Shown here piece by piece: positions 57,831-64,000 of a DNA stretch of 64,000 bases. Below the pieces are notes generated by a model that was given only the letters and a program-made list of their open reading frames with translations, did not search any database and was not told where the DNA came from. Position numbers and translations under genes: made by a program. The stretch spans positions 888,264 to 952,263 of the forward strand of contig JANPWX010000443.1 in assembly GCA_024734555.1 (NCBI GenBank), given 5' to 3'. Origin of the DNA: Trochalopteron elliotii (Eukaryota > Chordata > Aves > Passeriformes > Leiothrichidae). Positions within the stretch are counted from its first letter, which is position 1. The number at the start of each line of letters is the position of its first letter.

Positions 57831-59150
57831 TGCCGTGCCCCAGGGATGGAGGAAGCAGACAAGTGGCCCTGCGTGCTCTCTCCTTGCCAGGCCCAAAAGT
57901 TCAAGAGACTCAGGGAGACAGAAGAGAGTTTCTTGCTCTCTTTTCCAGGGTTGTTTTGTATTTAATGCTGGAACACAGAGAAAGGCTGTAAAGATGAGGC
58001 AAAACCCAGATGAGCCTTATGGCTTCAAGCTCTTTGGACACCTGCTGAGTGAATTTTTGGCCGCTCGCTCTGTACAGTCTGATGTGATATTAAGGTGCCA
58101 TCTGAAGAGTCTTCCAGTTAGATGAGGTGTCATCTTCAGGTTTCAGTTTGTACTCCTGCTCCATCTGCAGTTCGAGTGCACCTGGGCCCACCACTTGATT
58201 TATTTCTTTGCCTGTTCAAAAAAATCTTTTGCATCAAGAATTCCTCTTGTGTCTACAAAATTTTGATGAAGTGTGAGGTGGAAGGGATTTTTCTGCTCCT
58301 GTTGCATGAAATTTAAGTAAGTTTGGTAGGACCTTCTGGATAAGAGAGACTGATGGATAAGGCCAGAGGGTGAGCACAGGGAGTGTGCTGGGAAAACATG
58401 CTGGAAACCAGCAGCAAAATGCAGATCAGAAACTGTGCAAAGGACCACGAGTTCTCCAGACATAGACAAGGCTGCCTTTTCACTATGTACCTGCAGACAT
58501 TGATGCAGCAGGGTCTTTATCCCCAAATAAAGCCATGGGTTGAGACCCTGGTAAAAACAGGAGGAACATGTTCTCTCACCTTTGCTGGTGTAGCAGTGGG
58601 AGAAAACTCTGCCTGAGCCAGAAAAGCCATGTTTGCTCAAAACTAGACATTTGAACTAGAACTAGACATTTGTTTTTCGAAATAATTTTTCTTCTCCAAA
58701 CAACGTAATTGGTGAAAATCTTGTTTCCATTTAAATCACAGGAGTTTTGTCATGGACTTTTATGATGCCAGGATTTCCCACTATATATTTTTTTAGCACC
58801 TGAGCTTAGGTAGGGTTCAGGAGAACACATCTGCCTTTAGAAGGCTGCTCCCAGCCTTCCTGTGTTGTGTCAAGGTCTGGAGTTAACAGGGCAGTCTCAA
58901 AGCGTGGCACATAATGTGTTTCTGCATTAAATACACCCACATTATCTTACATCCCGAGCAGCCCAGATTGTCAGTAGACAATTATGGGTTTTGCTGGGTT
59001 TATTTTGATTGGCCTGCTCTCAGTTTTCCATAGTGGTACTCTATTTGTAAAAACAGATCATTAATGATAACAACAGATGACATGTGTCTGAAATATGGGG
59101 TGGACAAGGGGAGTTAGTTTTTCTTCCCATTTTTTTTTTTCCTGAGTGTC
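57831..59150. other. Non-coding with a short direct repeat
   Basis: AACTAGACATTTG occurs twice, at 58640-58652 and 58659-58671, separated by AACTAG, a small local duplication. The 146-codon minus frame (58200-58640) has no recognisable domain. A T-rich run is at 59131-59141. No gene is supported. Confidence 0.45.
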
Positions 59151-60110
59151 TGCACTTTGACAGCGCATTTGCCAGGCTGTCACTTGCTTGAGAGATCCAC
59201 AAGATTAGGACCTCATTGTGTGAATGTTTTCACAGCACTTGTTGCTATAAAGAATCTTCACACTTTGGTGAACGAAATCTGGACTCCTAGACACAAACTG
59301 TTAAGAAGCAATCATAACAATTAGCTAATGTGTCAACAATTAGCACTTTCCATCAACTGGCATTGAGTGGAACCTTCTTCTTATCCATACGCAGACAAAA
59401 ATGCAATGATGTAGTAAAGAAAAGCAGTGAAGTTGGCTGCTCTCATCCCTTGCTGTAGCCAGCAAGCTCCCATGGGCATTGTTTACAATGATTATTCTTC
59501 CATTATGATGTTATTGCACAGGTCAGGGGTGGTAGCTAGACTGAAAATAAGCACTTTTCTTCTCCCCCCCTTTTTTTTTTCCTTTAAACTTTTGGCTGCT
59601 TTTACAAAAGTACAACAGAAACAACTGCTGTGAAAAGGTCAGCCAGTAACAGTACTTTAGTGTTTAACTGGTAAATATTTCAGAATAGTATTTCTAATAT
59701 TTTACCATTTGGAAGTTTTTCAATGCATCTCCAGCCCAGTGCGACTCAATCATTGTAAGATTTCCACAGTCTCCACTGGGAATTCTTTACAATGGGCACA
59801 TTATAATCTGTTACTGTATCTACCACCAGTTGGTCAGAATTTGTTTTAATATCTTTTTATATGGCACGTTACTGGCAGTAATATAAAAAGCACGGTTTTC
59901 TCAAGTATTTTACGTATATCCATATGTAAGCACTGAAGAGAACTGAAGGTAGGTCTTCCCCTTAACCACACAGCAACTTCTGAGGGGGCAACACATGTGA
60001 CTGGAGAGAAGATCAATGTCTTCTCCAAGGAAATGTGTTTTGGGAATGCCTCCTGTAACATGTGGCGTTTGTATCATGCTACTGTGAGACAAACCCGGAG
60101 TAGTGCAGCA
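59151..60110. promoter_or_regulatory. Candidate conserved regulatory block
   Basis: AT-rich and repeat-free apart from a short C/T tract (59564-59582). Motifs include CAATCATAACAATTAGCTAA (59310-59329) and the paired words CAATCATTGTAAGATTTCC and TCTTTACAATGGG (59748-59796). CpGs are retained at 59164, 59272, 59390, 59742, 59867 and 59913. No exon is seen. Enhancer role is inferred. Confidence 0.35.
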
Positions 60111-60873
60111 TCAGTGAGGGTTTCTCTGGTAAATTGTGGAGCTGGAGCCAAAGTGAAACCATGTTAAAAAAGTAACAACACTCTGTTTGACTGAGAGCCA
60201 GAGTGACTGATTTAAAACAGGGCAGGGTGCTGGAGCACAGCCTCAGATGGTGTAGCACCCTGGGAGCCACGGTCGGACCATGTGTGCACGTTTGGGAATG
60301 GTTTGGCAGCTCCATAAAGAAGGTGTGTTAATCTGAGCAAGGGGGTGGTGGTAAGGATGCAAATAAAAACAACAGTAATCAAAGTTTACTGATTTCTCTG
60401 AGTTCAGCCTATGCTGTAACAGAGGAAAAGGACAAGTGTGTTGTTTAGGGAAAGAAGCACCATCTGCCCAGCACTTCCCAAATCTCCCTGAGACTTGTCT
60501 TTGGATACAAACCTAAGACCTGAACATACCTTGCTTGCCTCCTTTTAATCCCAGTTCTTCCCTGTCCCCTCCTTCCAGCCTGGGACATTGTGATACTAAA
60601 TAAATGTTTGAGATTGTTGGAGTGGCAGGGAGTGAGGGTGGGGGTAGGGGGGTATAATTACACTGAGGATTATTAATATGGGAAATATGGTCAATAAATG
60701 TGAGAGGGGTTGAGTAACGCAGGAACATTCTTTACAAATTCTTTAGTAACAGAGTAGGCAGAGTGCCACAGACTAAGAAAATCCTCTGAATTGCAAGTGT
60801 GTTCTTATGGCTTCTGCCAAGACGATGACAAAACCCCTTCTTTCTTCCCGCATTAGGACTCCTATTCACCCAT
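60111..60873. other. Non-coding, nothing recognised
   Basis: Mixed composition with a G-rich patch at 60633-60652. No gene or repeat is recognised. Confidence 0.5.
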
Positions 60874-61066
60874 ACACTTAAGCATGTTTTTAAATTCCAT
60901 TGACATTTGAAAGCACTGTTGACTTTAATAGGACTTAAGCACCTGTTCATGGTTAATTGTGTACTTTCAGGACTTTTCTCGAAGGAAAAAAAAAAAAAGG
61001 ATAGTCTTAGGCATGTGCTTAAAGTTAAGCAGGTGCTTAAGTGCTTTGTGAAGCTGAAGCCTTAGA
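60874..61066. repeat. Longer, more eroded copy of the palindromic amniote repeat
   Basis: The left arm includes CACTTAAGCATGTTTTTAAA (60875-60894) and a core ACTGTTGACTTTAATAGGAC (60916-60935). The right arm reads GGCATGTGCTTAAAGTTAAG then CAGGTGCTTAAGTGCTTTGTG (61012-61050). The shared GCTTAA/TTAAGC arms and TTGACTT core match the element at 12976-13080. An A-rich run (60985-61000) interrupts it and may be a later expansion. Confidence 0.6.
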
Positions 61067-63589
61067 TCTGAATCTAATCCTCCCTGAAGTCTGGGGATGG
61101 CCTTTCCCTGTGTGCCTGGTGCACAGAAACAAGTTGTTTAAGTGATAAAATAAATACATGAGAAATATCTAAAAGAATATTTTTTTTCAACAGCAACCAG
61201 TGATGGCTGTCAGATGCTGACGCCTGAATTATGAAATGAATTTATAAGCAGACTAAATGTACTAAACCAAAACCTCTTCCAAAATCATTTACAGCTATGG
61301 GGGCAGATAATTTCACTGGGTAACTCTAATTATACCCTGAAAAAAGCTTGCCTTTTCATTAATACAAGAGTTGCTCCCAGCCAATGCAGAGCTTCATCCC
61401 CCTAGTGAAGCAGGATTGATTGCCCTTGGGTAAGATGGGAGAGGGAAAATATTTTTTTTCTCTGAGGAAGGACTGTTTTGGTGCAGGCAGGGATTGGTGG
61501 TTTAGAAAATCATCAATCACAGTGCCAGATGTGTCTTTCCTGCCTCTTACCCTGGAATTAGGCAAATAGTTTTTGGGTGATTTTGGGATTACAGTGTCTT
61601 TTCTTGAGAGCTGCCCTGGATGTTTCTTCATGTCTACTCCTTGTCTAGGAGAAGACAAGGCTTCTGTTCTTTCCTTTTCTTGGTTCGTGTTATGAATTCC
61701 ATCCCATCAGGGACTGTCCTGCTGGAAGGTGATGAGTAATTGTCAGTGATGCACCATGCCAGGGCAAATCTGAAAACCCCAATGCCTTGGGGAGTGAGCA
61801 GGTCCTGCAGCAGCGCCTTGACCCTGAGTCTGGCCATATTTGGTGGTTTTCTCAAAGCCCCATTTCCTTCAGGACTGTGAGTAAGTGACAATGATGTCTT
61901 CTGTTTAAAAAAAAAAAAAAAGAAAACATAGAAGAAAGAAGTTTCCAGCCTTTGTGGTGGCAGAGATAAGCTGGAAGTAGAGAGCCAACACCATTCCCAA
62001 ATAAGAAGGCAAATAATCGAAATCCAGCATGCATTTGTAACAGCAACAAAACACCCCTAACCCAAAATAAACCCAAATTCAGCTGTATTCCTTCCTGAGT
62101 GAGTTTGGATGGTGGAGGTCAGCAGCACTGTCTTGCTCACAGGGGGTGAGGGATGCCCAGAGCAGGTTGCCCTGTCCATGAGTCTTGTTGAGATTTAACC
62201 CCTTCATCATAAATCTGATAAAATTAAATGTAGTTTAAGTAGGTCACAGGGAGTTCTAGGGCTGTGGCTGGAAGAATGAATTCCTTGCCTGGCTGTAAGT
62301 GTTTCTGGAGAGGATGTACATACAGAAGCTGGACAGGAGGAGTTTTATCTTCGGTCAGGAATCTGGTAATCAGAGCAGACTGTTTCACACAAGAGCTGCC
62401 AATTCCTGTCCACGATGTATCACAGATGAACAGAAAAATAAAAACCTTGAAAATTATCTTTTTTTTTTTCTTATTCAGCTTATTTACAAAATGTTCATAT
62501 GGGAGAATGGCAAGCAATCCTCACCACTGCAGACAGCAGAGCAAAAACAAGGAGAGCCAGGTGCTCCAAATAAGAAAATGTCAGGAAGGCTCTACATCTC
62601 CGCTGAGCAGCCTGAGCTATAAATTTTGGCAATGCCACCACTGTGACCTGGAGCCTGGGGGAAGAGAATAGTATAAAAATGATAAATCACAGCCAGAGTT
62701 CCAGATCTTAATCAGACAAAGAAAGCTGGTTCCATTATCAGACAGATTTATATAATCGCTTACTAATAATGCTGTCTTCTTCCTCCGGTTTCTTTTAGTA
62801 AGACCCCAGATAACAATCCTGAGGTCACATCCATCCTCCTGTTGGAAGGGACCAGGGCTCTTCCAGCCTGGAATTTTGTGTCATATAGGCAGTGTTTCCT
62901 TGCATTAACACCTGCTTGAACTAGGGCACCTCTCAGGGATGCAGTGGATCCAGCTGCTGAGTGAACCCAGCATTGGGGAAACTTTGCTAATAATTCTTTT
63001 TGGTTGTATTCCCCACTGCAGTGTCTCCAGCTCCCAGCCACTGCTCTCACTGTGCATCCATTTACTTCAGCTCCAGAGATTTCCATGGTCAGACCACAGG
63101 GATCTTCTTTCCCCTTACTCTCCCAACAAGCTAAAGAGGCTCTTTCTTCCCCTCACTTTTTTGCTACAAAGGCTTTTGGATTTTTATTGCTCCTCTCTTC
63201 TTTTGAATCCTCTCTAACATTTCATACTCTTTCTCAAAGTGCCAGAGCTTATGGTCATTATTTTCCAGGAATATTTTTTTGGTACCACCACAGTGGCATC
63301 CCAGCTGTGTCCCAGCTGCCCACCTTTTAGGGGAGTCTGATCCCTCTGCTGCCTTGGTGCTTTTCCTACTTGCAGCTCCTCAATTTTTGCATCCTCTGAA
63401 TATTTGTCAGATGTCTCTTCCTTGTCATCAATTAAAAACTGTGATCGTGGTGGTGCCAGAAATTCACTCTTGTGGGAGTTCTGGGAAGTTATAGTTTCTT
63501 TTTGCAGTTGCAGATTTAAATTTTTTAGTTGTGTGCTAGTGTCATTCTGTTTCATTCCATTATCAGAGAAAATATACTCATTTACTAGT
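61067..63589. other. Non-coding, nothing firmly recognised
   Basis: A15 run at 61907-61921 and T-rich run at 62459-62470 are simple repeats. TGTTGGAAGGGACCAGGGCTC (62839-62859) faintly recalls the 3' end of avian CR1 LINEs but is too short to call. Frames of 99-135 codons overlap on both strands without domains. Confidence 0.4.
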
Positions 63590-63890
63590 GGTCTTTGACA
63601 TATTTAAGTCTCTAAAATATCATCCAAGGATTTATAGTGTAATATAAATTAATAATATTATCCAGCCCAATATTTTGAATAGTTTAAGAATATTATGTGA
63701 CCAGAACTACTTTGTCAGATAAATTAAAACCAAAAAAACCCTTTAGCTTGATAGGGGCCTATTATCTGTACATGAATGTTAATTGGCACTAACTCTAAAT
63801 GCATTAATTTCTAAGGAAGAAAACCTTGTTAAAGAAATAACATCAATATAATTTGCCTGCTCTGGTAGTGATTCAATTTGACTCTACCTG
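63590..63890. promoter_or_regulatory. AT-rich candidate conserved element
   Basis: Very AT-rich, repeat-free sequence with many homeodomain-type cores, for example TATAAATTAATAATATTAT (63643-63661), TTAATTGGCAC (63779-63789) and GCATTAATTTC (63800-63810). No coding frame. It stops sharply before GC-balanced DNA at about 63890. Function is inferred from composition. Confidence 0.33.
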
Positions 63891-64000
63891 GCTGCTCCCT
63901 CTGCCTCATCTCAGATTTCAAAACAAGGCTGGGGTTCCTTCAGTCCTCTGAAACTGGCATTTCTCACAAATCCACAGTCACAGGTCAGGGGATGTCTCCT

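Noticed and set aside
58120..58640. 146-codon minus-strand frame considered as a coding exon
   Set aside because: No recognisable domain and no matching splice sites. The opposite strand is similarly open.
62839..62890. TGTTGGAAGGGACC-like start of an avian CR1 3' end
   Set aside because: Only about 20 bp are suggestive. The expected downstream CR1 sequence and 8-bp terminal repeats are absent.
1..64000. Search for CRISPR arrays, prokaryotic operons, tRNA or rRNA genes, and known microRNAs
   Set aside because: No regularly spaced direct repeats, no tRNA B-box-like sequence with a cloverleaf, no rRNA similarity and no familiar microRNA seed-stem were noticed. The window is vertebrate non-coding DNA. 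A covariance-model scan would be decisive.

Overview
The window looks like non-coding vertebrate DNA, most likely from a bird (a crocodilian or turtle is the alternative). The G+C content is moderate. CpG is depleted almost everywhere except in a few short islands. There are no prokaryotic-style genes, and open frames in all six frames are short, overlapping and unrelated. In 64 kb I see no intact transposon, no Alu- or L1-like sequence, and only eroded interspersed repeats. That density is far too low for a mammal and typical of avian sequence. Several eroded relics belong to an amniote palindromic repeat whose arms read like CCAGCAAAGCAC...GTGCTTTGCTGG, or carry a TTGACTTCAATGGG-like core.

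Layout. The window opens with a (TTTTC)n microsatellite (1-98) and a small CpG cluster (about 200-322). From there to about 55 kb it alternates between two kinds of sequence. One kind is G+C-balanced and featureless, rich in TGG/CAG words. The other is AT-rich blocks with retained CpGs and dense homeodomain-, forkhead-, SOX-, NFI- and T-box-like words, which look like constrained cis-regulatory DNA. The best blocks are about 0.32-0.78, 5.7-6.4, 6.9-7.6, 12.4-13.8, 19.2-19.8, 23.2-23.7, 24.3-24.7, 27.5-28.8, 32.8-34.9, 36.6-37.6, 41.3-42.1, 44.1-44.5, 47.0-48.3, 51.9-52.3, 53.9-54.2, 59.1-60.1 and 63.6-63.9 kb. The strongest is 28.2-28.8 kb, where CpG is close to its expected frequency although the DNA is not G+C-rich.

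Genes. No complete gene can be supported. One stretch (55592-55777, +) has the form of a 3'-terminal coding exon. It has a long polypyrimidine tract and CAG acceptor, then 61 protein-like codons ending in TAA. I cannot name the gene. A 260-codon antisense open frame (52440-53222, -) is unusually long for this window but is unrecognised and probably fortuitous.

Interpretation (inference). The pattern fits an intron or gene desert serving as the regulatory landscape of a developmental gene that lies mostly outside the window. I could not identify the locus. Conservation is judged only from composition and motif content, because no alignment could be run. I found no evidence of a new enzymatic, defence or mobile system.
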